Source: CAWCTD01 sp963798455
GTDB taxonomy: Bacteria > Acidobacteriota > Terriglobia > Bryobacterales > Bryobacteraceae
Reading direction: 5' to 3'
Assembly: GCA_963798455.1 (NCBI GenBank)
Contig: CAWCTD010000003.1
Location: 1,922,001 to 1,986,000 of the forward strand
DNA: 64,000 nt
The notes under the pieces were generated by a model. That model searched no databases. It saw only the letters and a program-made list of their open reading frames with translations, and was not told the origin of the DNA. This document shows, piece after piece, positions 26,473 through 34,944 of the stretch (position 1 is the first letter of the stretch; each line of letters begins with the position of its first letter). The position numbers and the translations under genes are program-made.

Positions 26473-26799
26473 ATGGAGGCCTTCGGGACTGTTTGGGACC
26501 TGCTGAAGAAGGACGAGTGGACGGCACATGACCTGGATTCCCTGCGTCGGAATATCATGGGATTCTCGGAAATACACGGCGGTGGTGCAGTGCTCGCGCA
26601 GGGGAGGTTGACTGTGGAACTCATCGACCGACTCCTCCGTCTGGACGAGTCCATCAAGTCCCTCAACGAATCCAGCTCCAACCTCGTGGGAACTACCAAC
26701 CGTCTCACGGAGTGGATACTTGTCCTGACTGTTGTTGGGATTGCTCTTGCAGGAGTGGGGGCAGCGGAAGTACTCAGGCGGTGGTTCATGCCGTCCTAG
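26473..26799 (+). CDS. small tail-anchored membrane protein
   Basis: A 108-residue protein with a helical cytoplasmic part (VWDLLKKDEWTAHDLDSLRR, ELIDRLLRLDESIKSLNESS) and one C-terminal transmembrane helix (WILVLTVVGIALAGVGAAEV). The layout is that of small membrane-anchored coiled-coil proteins. No family recognised. It is the last gene before the integrative element. Confidence 0.65.
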   Translation: MEAFGTVWDLLKKDEWTAHDLDSLRRNIMGFSEIHGGGAVLAQGRLTVELIDRLLRLDESIKSLNESSSNLVGTTNRLTEWILVLTVVGIALAGVGAAEVLRRWFMPS

Positions 26800-27100
26800 T
26801 GGCACTTGAGGTTGGAAGTTGGAGGCTTGAGCTGCCGGCCAACTGATCCCGCCCGGCAAGACCGTCCTGCTGGTCCGCATCTACCTCGGCACGGACCCGG
26901 ACCCCCGCCCCTAGCCCCTAGTGTTCATCCTTCCACCATCCCCTCACCCGCCTCCGCGGTTCGCCTTCCCCCAACTGAACCGGGAACCCGGCAACCGGCC
27001 CCCATCTCGCCGTACCCTCCGGCGAACAGTATCCCCCGCAGTATCCCCCGGCCCATATTTTTGCCTCTCTGAAATGTGATGTAACTCCTTTAGAATGAAC
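26800..27100. other. intergenic region left of the integrative element
   Basis: C-rich, low-information sequence with short tandem copies such as CAGTATCCCCCG twice near 27028-27052. No gene or RNA seen. This is the chromosomal flank that originally lay next to the tRNA-Lys 3' end. Confidence 0.5.
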
Positions 27101-27130
27101 TGGTGAGCCGGGCGGGACTCGAACCCGCGA
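27101..27130 (-). repeat. attL, duplicated tRNA-Lys 3' end
   Basis: Exact 30-bp match to 36130-36159, covering the T arm, acceptor 3' strand and CCA of tRNA-Lys on the minus strand; the sequences differ at the next base (G versus C). It has no anticodon arm, so it is an attachment-site remnant and not a tRNA. Confidence 0.95.
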
Positions 27131-27303
27131 GGCTCACTGACAATCCGCAACTTATTGATTCCACAATAGCGCAGAAACGCCAGAATCGCCTCTTCCGCCG
27201 AAGTGAGGTACACGGCGGGTACACGCGCCATAAATTCAGACCTGAAATTCCTGGTTCTCCGTTCTCGGGCATCGGCATCTGCGGGGGCGGGAGGTGCTGA
27301 ACC

Positions 27304-28014
27304 ATGAATGAGGCCAAACCCGCACGAGATTTCGCAGCCTCAGACGGGAAGCCGAAACGCGCCGCCATCTACGTGCGAGTCTCCACCGCCAGCAAGACAA
27401 GACGCGGTGACGCAGTCGCCTTCGACCAGGAGCCCGCCGTCCAGGAGCAGCCGCTCCGAGATCTGATCCAACACCGCGGCTGGCAGCTTCACAGGGTCTA
27501 CTCCGACCGCGCCAGCGGAGCCAAGGAACGCCGGCCCGGCCTGGATGAACTGATGGCTGACGCCCGGCGGGGCCTGTTCCATGTCCTGGTGGTCTGGCGC
27601 TTCGACCGCTTCGCCCGGAGCGTGAAGCAACTCGTTCTCGCCCTTGAGGAATTCCGCAGCCTGGGAATCGACTTCGTGTCGCACCAGGAAGCGCTGGACA
27701 CTTCGGCGCCGATGGGCAAAGCGATGTTCACCATCATCGCGGCCATGGCCGAGCTTGAGCGCAGCGTGATCCGAGAGCGCGTGGTGGCTGGACTCGAATA
27801 CGCCCGCCACCACGGTACGAAGTCTGGGAAGCGGGTGGGACGGCCCAAGGTCTTGTTCCGCCGGGATCAAGTCTCAGCCCTGAGGCGAGAGGGCCTCTCG
27901 TGGAAGGAAATCGGCTCCAGGCTGGGTACCAGCAGCGGCTCGGTACGTCGAGCCTTCCAGACCCCCAGCGACGAGCCACAGCCTTGCCAAAACCCTTTGG
28001 CGGAGGTCCTATGA
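27304..28014 (+). CDS. serine recombinase (resolvase/invertase)
   Basis: A 236-residue small serine recombinase. The N-terminus AAIYVRVSTAS carries the catalytic serine (about Ser27); the Arg residues of YSDRASGAKERRPGLDEL and VVWRFDRFARSV complete the active site; AELERSVIRERVVAGLEYAR is the long dimer helix. The C-terminal LRREGLSWKEIGSRLGTSSG segment is a helix-turn-helix for DNA binding. It may act in resolution of dimers or DNA inversion within the element, or be a second mobility enzyme. It starts 174 bp inside attL, and its stop overlaps the start of the next gene. Confidence 0.93.
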   Translation: MNEAKPARDFAASDGKPKRAAIYVRVSTASKTRRGDAVAFDQEPAVQEQPLRDLIQHRGWQLHRVYSDRASGAKERRPGLDELMADARRGLFHVLVVWRFDRFARSVKQLVLALEEFRSLGIDFVSHQEALDTSAPMGKAMFTIIAAMAELERSVIRERVVAGLEYARHHGTKSGKRVGRPKVLFRRDQVSALRREGLSWKEIGSRLGTSSGSVRRAFQTPSDEPQPCQNPLAEVL

Positions 28015-28571
28015 GCGACGAGCAAGCCAAAGGACTTGCTCCAGTGCCAGGAGCCATGTCGAAAGGTGGTGGTTTTGGCAAGCCCAAGCAAGAATGGCGG
28101 GAGCCTCGTTTTGCCGAACTCGACGCTCAGATCGCTGTAGAGGAGCAAGCGGAGGCGCGAACCAAGGCGCAGAGGTCCACCAGGCGTAAGGAGCCCAGGC
28201 CGAAGCGCAGTGTCCCCCCGTTGCCCCGTGAGTACCGGGAAGCGGTCATTCGCACGGCCATGGAACACCGCAGGGAGTTCAAAGCCGTGTTTGCGGCTGA
28301 TCTCACTATCCGTGACCGGGGAGCACGGCTGTACCGCTCCTTACTTTTCCCAAGGCGTCGGGGACACCGCCCCACTCGCCGTGTGCTGAAGGCGGTGTCG
28401 CTCGTCAAGAAGCTGGGGCGGAAACCGAAGTCTTCAGACTGGCAGAGGATTGATCTGGAATGCCTGCCTACCTTGGCCGGAATGCCGGAACTAGAGCGGC
28501 GCGAGCAGCGACGAAAGCTCCACCACGCGGTCAGGACCTACCTCAGACGGCACAGAATCAATCGCGGATAG
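28011..28571 (+). CDS. basic protein of unknown function
   Basis: A 186-residue, strongly basic protein whose ATG overlaps the recombinase stop by 4 bp, so translation is coupled. It has no recognised domain. A disordered Lys/Arg-rich N-terminal third (KEPRPKRSVPPLPREYREAV region) is followed by helical segments (ELERREQRRKLHHAVRTYLR). The coupling and charge suggest a DNA-binding partner of the recombinase, which is inference. A longer in-frame ORF begins at 27900 but lies wholly within the recombinase gene. Confidence 0.7.
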   Translation: MSDEQAKGLAPVPGAMSKGGGFGKPKQEWREPRFAELDAQIAVEEQAEARTKAQRSTRRKEPRPKRSVPPLPREYREAVIRTAMEHRREFKAVFAADLTIRDRGARLYRSLLFPRRRGHRPTRRVLKAVSLVKKLGRKPKSSDWQRIDLECLPTLAGMPELERREQRRKLHHAVRTYLRRHRINRG

Positions 28572-28645
28572 GTGACCGTCACCTTGCCGTACCGAATTTG
28601 TGACTGGGGGATATGGCCGCCCAAGCACTTATCATAGGGGGCGAG

Positions 28646-28996
28646 ATGAAGCAGCTCACCCGCCAACAAATCCAAGGCCGCAAGGAAAAGGCCGTCCGGT
28701 TCGTCCGCGACGTGCTGGGGGATCCTGAGCGGGCCGAGGAGATCGCGGAGGAGTCACTTGAGGACTACGCGGCACGCCGCAAGATCCAGATTCTCAATCC
28801 AAGCAGGAGGGCCACTATGGCCAGGAAGACCATCGAAGACTACCGCGCCGAAGTCGCGGACCTGAAGGACGAGATCGGCGAGCTCGAGGAGGAGAACGAA
28901 AGCCTCCAGGACCAGCTTGACCAGATCGCCGACATCGCCGCTCCCGAGGAAGAGGAAGGCGACGAAGACGAAGAGGACGACGACTCGGGGGAATAG
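28646..28996 (+). CDS. small coiled-coil protein with acidic tail
   Basis: A 116-residue protein of a type common on phages and integrative elements: MKQLTRQQIQGRKEKAVRFV, then RDVLGDPERAEEIAEESLED, a basic link (QILNPSRRATMARK), a coiled coil (LKDEIGELEEENESLQDQLD) and an acidic tail of Glu/Asp. The role is unknown; the acidic tail may mimic DNA. ATG 28646 is preferred over 28613 because GGGGGCGAG stands just before it. Confidence 0.7.
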   Translation: MKQLTRQQIQGRKEKAVRFVRDVLGDPERAEEIAEESLEDYAARRKIQILNPSRRATMARKTIEDYRAEVADLKDEIGELEEENESLQDQLDQIADIAAPEEEEGDEDEEDDDSGE

Positions 28997-29049
28997 CAGC
29001 TCCAGCCTCCGGCCAGCGGTGGCGCAAGGAAACAGTCACCGATCGGGCC

Positions 29050-29475
29050 TTGCGCTACCGGGCCAACGCGCCGGCGTGCAGACCGACAGGCCCACGGGTC
29101 TGTGCTTTCTGTGGCGCTACCCGCAGCGTCGAAGTGGGCCACATAAACGGCGACGAACGCGACAGCGGACGGGCCAACCTCGTTTGGAATTGCCGCGCCT
29201 GCAACACCAAATTGGGAAGAATCTTCAAGCGGCTGGGCTTGGGGAGGCGAACCAAACAATTCAACCCTCAGGGCCGGGGCGCCGAGAGCTACGGCCAGTG
29301 GGCGCTTGCCGTGATGAGCGTGAAAGGCGAGTCCGATGCAATGACCATCCCGGCGGCCGTGGAGATGGTTCGCGCTACGCCGCCCGAGGACCGGAGTAGG
29401 TACGCCCGCGAAATCTGGAGACGAAGGCGGGAGCACTGGGGGCCGAGCGGCCGGTATGCCGAAGTGCCGTTCTAG
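29050..29475 (+). CDS. HNH-endonuclease-like zinc protein
   Basis: About 141 residues with a zinc ribbon/HNH arrangement: CAFCGATRSVEVGHINGDER, then ANLVWNCRACNTKLG. The CxxC, the His of GHINGD, the Asn of NLVW and the second CxxC fit the HNH fold, though the second catalytic His is replaced by the NCRACN cysteine pair. The frame is open upstream to 28996 without an ATG or GTG, so the true start is uncertain; TTG 29050 is the best codon, giving RYRANAPACR. Possible DNA nicking role in the element's mobility. Confidence 0.7.
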   Translation: MRYRANAPACRPTGPRVCAFCGATRSVEVGHINGDERDSGRANLVWNCRACNTKLGRIFKRLGLGRRTKQFNPQGRGAESYGQWALAVMSVKGESDAMTIPAAVEMVRATPPEDRSRYAREIWRRRREHWGPSGRYAEVPF

Positions 29476-29554
29476 AAGGACAGCGAAACCTCGGCCGGTT
29501 GCCAAAGCTCCAAGGCAATGACCTGCCGCTGGCCATTCACGCCCCCCTCGGGAC

Positions 29555-30058
29555 TCACGTGCCAGCAGTCGCCACTGAGTTGTTGGGCTTGACCTCGGCC
29601 GTGTGAACAAAAAGCATAAGGCGCCGGTCCTTCGCTACCTCCAACTGGTCAACGAATTCTGCAGCGTATTCCCCACCTTTACGTTTCAATACCCACTCAA
29701 TCGTCGCGCCCGCAGAAGCCAGCCTCACGACGCGAAAGCGGGTTAGGTAGTAGGCTAGGAAGAACAGGCTACTGAGAATCACGCTGCAGCAGGCGTAGCT
29801 CATATACGTCCCCACCTCCGCCACGGGCACTGTCCGCATCGCTGTCGTGCCGAGAAGGCCAGCGAGGGCCAGAAGAATCCAGCCCACGAGAGCCAGCCAG
29901 CGATGGGTATGGCGCGTGATTTCCACGGAACAAACCTCCTCCAGCATGATGCTGGTCAGATCAGACTCCTCTGAACCGTAGCGCACTCTGTGGGTTGTCA
30001 ACACGAGGTCGCCGCTGTCGCTCCGAAACAGCACCTTCTCTCCATCGATTAGGGCCAT
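29555..30058 (-). CDS. membrane protein with PH-like fold
   Basis: A 167-residue protein on the opposite strand from most of the element. The start MALIDGEKVLFRSDSGDLVL and TTHRVRYGSEESDLTSIMLE are typical of bacterial pleckstrin-homology-like (bPH) domains; two transmembrane helices follow (WILLALAGLLGTTAM, CCSVILSSLFFLAYYL), then a second PH-like half (RFRVVRLASAGATIEWVLKR). A strong GGAGAAAGG site precedes the ATG. The function of such proteins in elements is unknown, and a cargo or host-interaction role is only a guess. Confidence 0.75.
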   Translation of the reverse strand: MALIDGEKVLFRSDSGDLVLTTHRVRYGSEESDLTSIMLEEVCSVEITRHTHRWLALVGWILLALAGLLGTTAMRTVPVAEVGTYMSYACCSVILSSLFFLAYYLTRFRVVRLASAGATIEWVLKRKGGEYAAEFVDQLEVAKDRRLMLFVHTAEVKPNNSVATAGT

Positions 30059-30313
30059 GGCCTTTCTCCTTCTGTTCCGATCTCACTTGCGGTGCCGCAA
30101 GCGCGTAGGCTAGACATTTTCTCGGGTCATTGTACTACCAAGCTCAGAAGCGAGCTGAGAAGATCGTGGCGGATGTGCCCGCATCATTCACGGAGTACCC
30201 GCAGGTTCCGGAGCCGGAGAGGAGGTTCACGCTTGGGTTGTCCTCCTGCCGGTCCCCGGCTGCTCCGATTCTTCAGAGTCTAAAACTGCCCCCGAGCCCG
30301 ACGCCCAACGTAG

Positions 30314-30391
30314 CGAAAACCATGTCAAAAACCGTGCGCGAAAACGTTCAACCGTATCGAAAACCGTGCGGAAAATCATTCAACGGTTGAA
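30314..30391 (+). promoter_or_regulatory. direct-repeat and dyad cluster (possible origin or operator)
   Basis: Three 13-bp direct repeats of the form CGAAAACCGTGCG lie at 30314-30326 (CGAAAACCATGTC), 30326-30338 (CAAAAACCGTGCG) and 30358-30370 (exact), and a perfect inverted repeat TTCAAC-G-GTTGAA is at 30379-30391 with a half site GTTCAACCG at 30346. AT-rich sequence follows. This looks like iterons or an operator ahead of the 512-residue HTH protein. The rest of 30059-30421 holds nothing else I can recognise. Confidence 0.5.
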
Positions 30392-30421
30392 AAAACATAC
30401 CGAAATCAGTATCTTTGAGCC

Positions 30422-31960
30422 ATGAATGGACTGTTTTTCTCAACAGGGAGGGCGGCCCGGGCGCTGGGAGTTACTCAGGCGCAGATCCGAGCCCTCTGTC
30501 AATCGAAGGCAATCGGAGCCGAGGTCACTGACGGCGGCCAGTGGCGGGTTCCAAAGGCCGAGGTAGAGCGCCTGAAGCGGGACGGTCTTCCGCCGGTTGC
30601 CTTGCCGCTGCCCGCTGACAGTTCCCAGCCCCTGCAAGCGAAGGCCCGCTACGGGCATCCGGCACTGCTAGCCGAGCCATCCGGGGAAGTCGTGGCCGGC
30701 GCCGAAGCAGTGGCCATCACGGAGAGCTTGCTCAAAAAGCGGAAGCTGGAGCGAGAGCTTGAGGAAACCGAGGACTGGTTCCGGGAGCGAGAACGGGAAG
30801 AGGCCGAGCAGCAGGCCGCCGAGGAGGATCAAGACCGGCTTCGCCTTGCCAGAGAACAGGACCAGCGGGAGCGCACAGAATGGCTCCGCACATCTGAACA
30901 ATATGCCCTCGACAACGCCCCCCGCGACTTGCCGGCCGAATTGCGGCTGCAACTGCACCAGGCTGTCCGTGCCCGGCTGGCGGGACTCGATCCAATCCCA
31001 TCGCGCGAGGTGACCCGCCGGCTGGTTCAGAGCGAAATCGACAGAGTTGCACAGCCCTGGAAGCGGCGCAAGGAAATAGCGAGGGCCGTTGAGGAGGGCC
31101 GCGACAGTCTACCCTCTCAACTCCGAGGCTGGTCGTGGGCACCGAGTGAATCGGACATCCAGGCGCGCGAGGCCGCCGCCAAAGCAATAGCCGACTTGCG
31201 ACCGGATGCGTCCTACCCCGAGATGCGGGCCGCGGCGATCAACGCCGTCAAGTCGGTGATTGCGGCTCACCAGCACCAGGAGGGCTGCAAAGCCTTCCTC
31301 GGTGACTTGTGGCACCACCTGTCCGGCGCCACGACTGCTGAACGGGAACTCGCTGAAGAGGCCACGCGTGTTGCCCTTGCTGAATTGCCGGTAGGCACCT
31401 CGAAGCGGGTGATGGAGGAGGTCCGGGATAAGGTGCTGAAGCCACTGCGGGAGGTCATTGCCAAGCGGCAGGCGCAACAGCAGGCCGAGCAGCGGCAGAG
31501 GCAGGACGAGGCAATCAGGCAGGCAGTGCTCACTCGGGCCTCATGGGAGCTGCCGTGGGACCTTCCGGTCGAGGAAAGACAGGCAGCGTCGGCTGCCGTC
31601 TCCACGGCAATCGGGAAACTGGCCGAGGGTACTCAACAGCAGGAATTGGAGCAGGCCGCCGAGCAGGCCCTCGCGCCCTATCTAGCCACCCACACCCAAC
31701 GGAGCCGAAAAGCGGAACTGATCGACAACGCGGTGCGACAGATCTTTGCCGAGGTGCTCGAACTGGAGCGCGGTTGGGACTTCGAGGGCAAGACGGCCTG
31801 GACCCTGGAACGTGAGATCAAGGAACAGATCCGCAAGGAGCTTGAGAAGCAGTTGACGGGCTACGAGACGCCGGAGCAGGTTGCGAGGCGCCTGCGCCGT
31901 CTGGTGCGGGAAACGGTGGGCATCGAGCGGCGCACGGTGTACGTCAAAAAGGCGTCCTGA
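30422..31960 (+). CDS. HTH-coiled-coil protein, unknown function
   Basis: A 512-residue protein. The first 60 residues are an excisionase-type winged helix-turn-helix (FFSTGRAARALGVTQAQIRA, then GGQWRVPKAEVERLK). The remainder is mostly helical and coiled-coil, rich in Glu/Arg/Gln (LKKRKLERELEETEDWFRER, EEDQDRLRLAREQDQRERTE), with repeated motifs near SRRVMEEVRDKVLKP and a C-terminal VARRLRRLVRETVG. It may bind the repeat cluster just upstream and act in replication or partition of the element; that is inference. No catalytic domain is recognised. Confidence 0.75.
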   Translation: MNGLFFSTGRAARALGVTQAQIRALCQSKAIGAEVTDGGQWRVPKAEVERLKRDGLPPVALPLPADSSQPLQAKARYGHPALLAEPSGEVVAGAEAVAITESLLKKRKLERELEETEDWFREREREEAEQQAAEEDQDRLRLAREQDQRERTEWLRTSEQYALDNAPRDLPAELRLQLHQAVRARLAGLDPIPSREVTRRLVQSEIDRVAQPWKRRKEIARAVEEGRDSLPSQLRGWSWAPSESDIQAREAAAKAIADLRPDASYPEMRAAAINAVKSVIAAHQHQEGCKAFLGDLWHHLSGATTAERELAEEATRVALAELPVGTSKRVMEEVRDKVLKPLREVIAKRQAQQQAEQRQRQDEAIRQAVLTRASWELPWDLPVEERQAASAAVSTAIGKLAEGTQQQELEQAAEQALAPYLATHTQRSRKAELIDNAVRQIFAEVLELERGWDFEGKTAWTLEREIKEQIRKELEKQLTGYETPEQVARRLRRLVRETVGIERRTVYVKKAS

Positions 31961-31975
31961 ACTCGGGGCATGAAT

Positions 31976-32992
31976 TCAGAGCTTAAATCGTCGCGCGCGA
32001 GTGAGGCTCGCCGTTAACACCGCGACGTTCTGGCACTTGCAGGAAGCGCAATGAATCGGAGGTGCGGCATCGTGGACGGCGGGCATGACGTGATTGCAGT
32101 CGAAACACAACCAACCGACATGTCGGGTGACGGGCTCCCACAGGACGGGATAGCCCAGGCTGTCACGATAGCGATGAATCCATTTGTTGACCAACCCATC
32201 CCGCCATTCCCGCACACGTTCTTTCAAAGGTGCCGTCCCCGGCGCCTTGCGTAAGTCCTTCCGCTGCCTGTCCTCGTATGCCTTGGCGCGCTCCTCGACC
32301 GTGTCGTGATTCCATTCCGAGCCCTCCCTCCTGCGCGGCACCGCTGACCTCGCTAGTGCGTTGGCAATCTGTTGGGGTGCGTCCTCCACATTCGCTCCCT
32401 TGAGCGCGCGCAGAGCAGCGTAGATCCGTTCCGAGAGGTCATCTGGAAGCCTCGGGTTGCCTTTGCCTTGCGGAGCGAGTCTCCGGGACATGAAGTTCGG
32501 AGGCTGGAACGGCTGCGATGCGTTGGGTGGTAGCGGTGGTAGGCCGAAGTCTTTGATGATTTGCAACGCGGGACTCAGGTCCAGATTGCCAGCTAGGTAG
32601 GTTGCCGAGTGGCGACGCAGGAACCGCAACGCTTGGTCCCTCGTACAGGGCTGCACCCGTCCCCACAGGAACAAGTCTCCCCACAGCGCCTTGGCTATGC
32701 GCTCCACAGCCGGACGAGCCCGGAGATCCCTCTCGCGTTTCGGGCTCCGGTGGTACTTGCGCAACTCCTCCTCCCCCTGCCTCAGCACGGCGCTGGGCAC
32801 GCCTCGTTGTGCCAACAGACTGAGGTAGCGGACTACGCCGAAAGTCTGCTTGGGCAGAAGTGCCTTGGGGCGCCGAGCGACATCCTGAAACAGAAAGTCG
32901 AGGAACCCCTCAACCTCGGAGGCTCCCAGACTTTGGGGCGGGAGCTTCTCCAACTGAGAGCAGTGAATCCACCCTTCCGACACTTGGGGCAT
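31976..32992 (-). CDS. zinc-ribbon protein, unknown function
   Basis: A 338-residue basic protein with a C-terminal four-cysteine zinc ribbon, CFDCNH then HCASCKCQ. The middle contains RPKALLPKQTFGVVRYLSLL and LSERIYAALRALKGANVEDA helices. The start at ATG 32992 is chosen for its GGAGG site 9 bp upstream; a longer ORF to 33049 overlaps the divergent XRE gene. Function not recognised. It is transcribed away from the XRE-family gene across a 48-bp gap, so the XRE protein may control both. Confidence 0.7.
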   Translation of the reverse strand: MPQVSEGWIHCSQLEKLPPQSLGASEVEGFLDFLFQDVARRPKALLPKQTFGVVRYLSLLAQRGVPSAVLRQGEEELRKYHRSPKRERDLRARPAVERIAKALWGDLFLWGRVQPCTRDQALRFLRRHSATYLAGNLDLSPALQIIKDFGLPPLPPNASQPFQPPNFMSRRLAPQGKGNPRLPDDLSERIYAALRALKGANVEDAPQQIANALARSAVPRRREGSEWNHDTVEERAKAYEDRQRKDLRKAPGTAPLKERVREWRDGLVNKWIHRYRDSLGYPVLWEPVTRHVGWLCFDCNHVMPAVHDAAPPIHCASCKCQNVAVLTASLTRARRFKL

Positions 32993-33040
32993 CAGTGGCC
33001 TCCAAAACCGTCTTAATATCCCTATCCAGCAATTCCGAGT

Positions 33041-33328
33041 ATGGAACAAAATGATGTTGGAAGGAAAAAGAAGATGTTACTCGGGCTTAAGATGGCGCTT
33101 CTTCGACAGGGGAAGAAGCAAACGCGCATGGCAGTGGACTTGGGCATGGACCCGGCGAGGCTGTCACGCATCGTGCACGAGCTGGCCGCACCCAATCCTA
33201 CTGAGCGAAATGCGATCGCTGCGTACCTCGGCCTGGACGAAGAGAACCTGTTCGCTCAGGAGTGGCAGCCCCAGACTCACCATGCCGCCAATGTGCGGCG
33301 TGAGGGACTTGGCGAGGTAGGCCACTAA
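33041..33328 (+). CDS. XRE-family helix-turn-helix regulator
   Basis: A 95-residue protein with a helix-turn-helix of the Cro/C1 type: LLGLKMALLRQGKKQTRMAV, DLGMDPARLSRIVHELAAP and ERNAIAAYLGLDEENLF. It is probably the repressor governing the element's lysogeny-like state. It lies divergent from the zinc-ribbon gene and is followed by a hairpin terminator. The length is typical of short regulators. Confidence 0.82.
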   Translation: MEQNDVGRKKKMLLGLKMALLRQGKKQTRMAVDLGMDPARLSRIVHELAAPNPTERNAIAAYLGLDEENLFAQEWQPQTHHAANVRREGLGEVGH

Positions 33329-33334
33329 ACAGAA

Positions 33335-33369
33335 AGCCCGGCGCTTCCGCCGCCAGCGCAGGCCGGGCT
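33335..33369 (+). terminator. hairpin after the XRE gene
   Basis: AGCCCGGC and GCCGGGCT form a perfect 8-bp stem with a 19-base loop, 7 bp after the XRE stop and 16 bp before the next start. The sequence after it is CTCAGGTCG, without a T tract, so it may end or attenuate transcription. Confidence 0.5.
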
Positions 33370-33384
33370 CTCAGGTCGTTTGGT

Positions 33385-34221
33385 ATGTCAAAGCAATATT
33401 ACCACGGGCCTCTGCCGAAGCTGGGCGAGCCGTTCAACCCCTTTGGCCAGTTTGACCGATTCTTCGTGCCAAAGCCGCTTGCCCGTTCTTCGAGTCTGTC
33501 TGCGGGAGCCAAGCTCGCTTACGGCCGACTGGTGTTGTTCAACGGGGAGGGCGGCCATTGTTACCCGTCCCTGGCTACACTGGGCCGCGAAATCGGCATC
33601 AGCAGGGATCAAGCGAAACGCTACGTCCGAGAACTGCGAAATGCCCACCTTATCCGACTGGTGTCCCGAACGACGGCGGTCGGCGACCCGGATACGAGCG
33701 AGGTTGTCTTCCTGTGGCATTCGCTCTTCGAGGAGGAGGGGGTAGGGGCAGAGATGCCTCTGGGTAGCGGCACAAATGCCCCCACCGTAGCGGCAGAAGT
33801 GCTCGGAGGGGTAGGGGCACATCTGCCCCCCAAGAGAATTCAATTGAAAAGAGTGAAGGAAATGAACAACTCCTTCGATCACTGGTTCAACGAATTCTGG
33901 GAGATGTACCCACGAAAAGTGGCGAAGTCAACTGCCCACAAGGAAGCCAAAGCGAAGGCAACGACTCCGGAGAAGCAGTCCCAAATCCTGGAGGGCCTGA
34001 AGGTGCAATTACCGGACTTCCTCAGCAGGGAGCCTCGGTTCGTACCTCACCCCTCCACCTGGCTCCGACAGCAGCGATGGCTGGACGAGCCGGAGCCGGC
34101 CCGGTCACCAGAGAGGAACGGTACTTCTCGAGACCGCCACGAAGCGCACCGCCAGCACGTCTCCGAAGCATTCGACGCACTCATAGCCAGGAGGTTGACC
34201 AATGACAAACTCCTTCGGTAG
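33385..34221 (+). CDS. replication-type helix-turn-helix protein
   Basis: A 278-residue protein with a HTH_36-type winged domain: LSAGAKLAYGRLVLFNGEGG, HCYPSLATLGREIGISRDQA, KRYVRELRNAHLIRLVSR. This domain is common in replication initiators of phages, plasmids and satellites. A second helical domain follows (FNEFWEMYPRKVAKSTAHKE), matching the DnaA/DnaC-loader-like C-terminus seen in phage replication proteins. Likely role: starting element replication or loading helicase. Its stop lies inside the next gene (20-bp overlap). Confidence 0.82.
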   Translation: MSKQYYHGPLPKLGEPFNPFGQFDRFFVPKPLARSSSLSAGAKLAYGRLVLFNGEGGHCYPSLATLGREIGISRDQAKRYVRELRNAHLIRLVSRTTAVGDPDTSEVVFLWHSLFEEEGVGAEMPLGSGTNAPTVAAEVLGGVGAHLPPKRIQLKRVKEMNNSFDHWFNEFWEMYPRKVAKSTAHKEAKAKATTPEKQSQILEGLKVQLPDFLSREPRFVPHPSTWLRQQRWLDEPEPARSPERNGTSRDRHEAHRQHVSEAFDALIARRLTNDKLLR

Positions 34222-34606
34222 GGCTGACCTACTTGCGGCGAACGCGCGCCTGAAGATGCTTGCGTTCTATCCCAGCGACCCGGAAGCCCAGGCCGCCGTC
34301 ATGGAATTGTTAGCGAAGATATGCCCCGATCGCGAGGCGCTTGAGTGGTTGGTAGACACCATGATCAACAAAGTGGGCACCTGGAAGGGACCGACAGAGC
34401 TTCGTGGAGTGCTGTGCTGGCGCTACCCCCCGGCCGATGGCGTCGAGGCTGATTCGTCGATTCGAGGATTCACGCCGGCGGACGGCGAGAGCCTGAGCAT
34501 CGAGCGGCACAACGAACTGAGGCAGTTGGAAAAGGCAGCGCCCTTGCGCGAGATGCTGAAGGAGTACCGCGTGCCAGCCATCAGCCGCTCCGAGAGCAAA
34601 GAGTGA
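34202..34606 (+). CDS. small protein downstream of the replication protein
   Basis: A 134-residue soluble protein overlapping the replication gene by 20 bp. LLANARLKMLAFYPSDPEAQA reading through AAVMELLAKICPDREALEWL and TMINKVGTWKGPTELRGVLC resembles the small proteins that follow HTH_36 replication proteins on islands. RYPPADG and SIERHNELRQLEKAAPLREM complete it. No catalytic motif is visible; its tight coupling suggests a helper in replication. Confidence 0.72.
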   Translation: MTNSFGRADLLAANARLKMLAFYPSDPEAQAAVMELLAKICPDREALEWLVDTMINKVGTWKGPTELRGVLCWRYPPADGVEADSSIRGFTPADGESLSIERHNELRQLEKAAPLREMLKEYRVPAISRSESKE

Positions 34607-34622
34607 GGAATCTCTGAACACG

Positions 34623-34934
34623 GTGTGGAACGCAGCCAACTTCGAGGAGAGGGCAGCATCGATGAGGCAGAGGAACTCCCTCAACGCCGCCGTATCATCC
34701 GTACCGGCGCCCTCCTCTGTGACTGTCCCGCCTTACGCCGAGCGCCACTTCAGCGTTGCCCAGATCGCTGCGACGTGGAGCCTCAGCCAGGATGCCACCC
34801 GTAAAATCTTCCAGGACGAGCCCGGAGTCCTCGTGCTTGGTGACGAGGGATCGCGGCAGAGACGGAGATACAGAACATTGCGGATTCCCGAATCCGTGTT
34901 GCAGCGGGTTCACCGCCGGCTCTCAAGAGTGTAG
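34623..34934 (+). CDS. excisionase-like winged-helix protein
   Basis: A 103-residue protein from GTG 34623. The C-terminal two thirds form an HTH_17-type winged helix: HFSVAQIAATWSLSQDATRK, IFQDEPGVLVLGDEGSRQRR, RYRTLRIPESVLQRVHRRL. Its position directly before the integrase gene (10-bp gap) is that of an excisionase or integrase regulator, which supports a directionality-factor role. The first 40 residues look disordered. Confidence 0.75.
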   Translation: MWNAANFEERAASMRQRNSLNAAVSSVPAPSSVTVPPYAERHFSVAQIAATWSLSQDATRKIFQDEPGVLVLGDEGSRQRRRYRTLRIPESVLQRVHRRLSRV

Positions 34935-34944
34935 AATACCAGCC

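Noticed and set aside
27101..27130. A second tRNA-Lys gene
   Set aside because: Only the 3' third is present; it is the attL copy left by integration.
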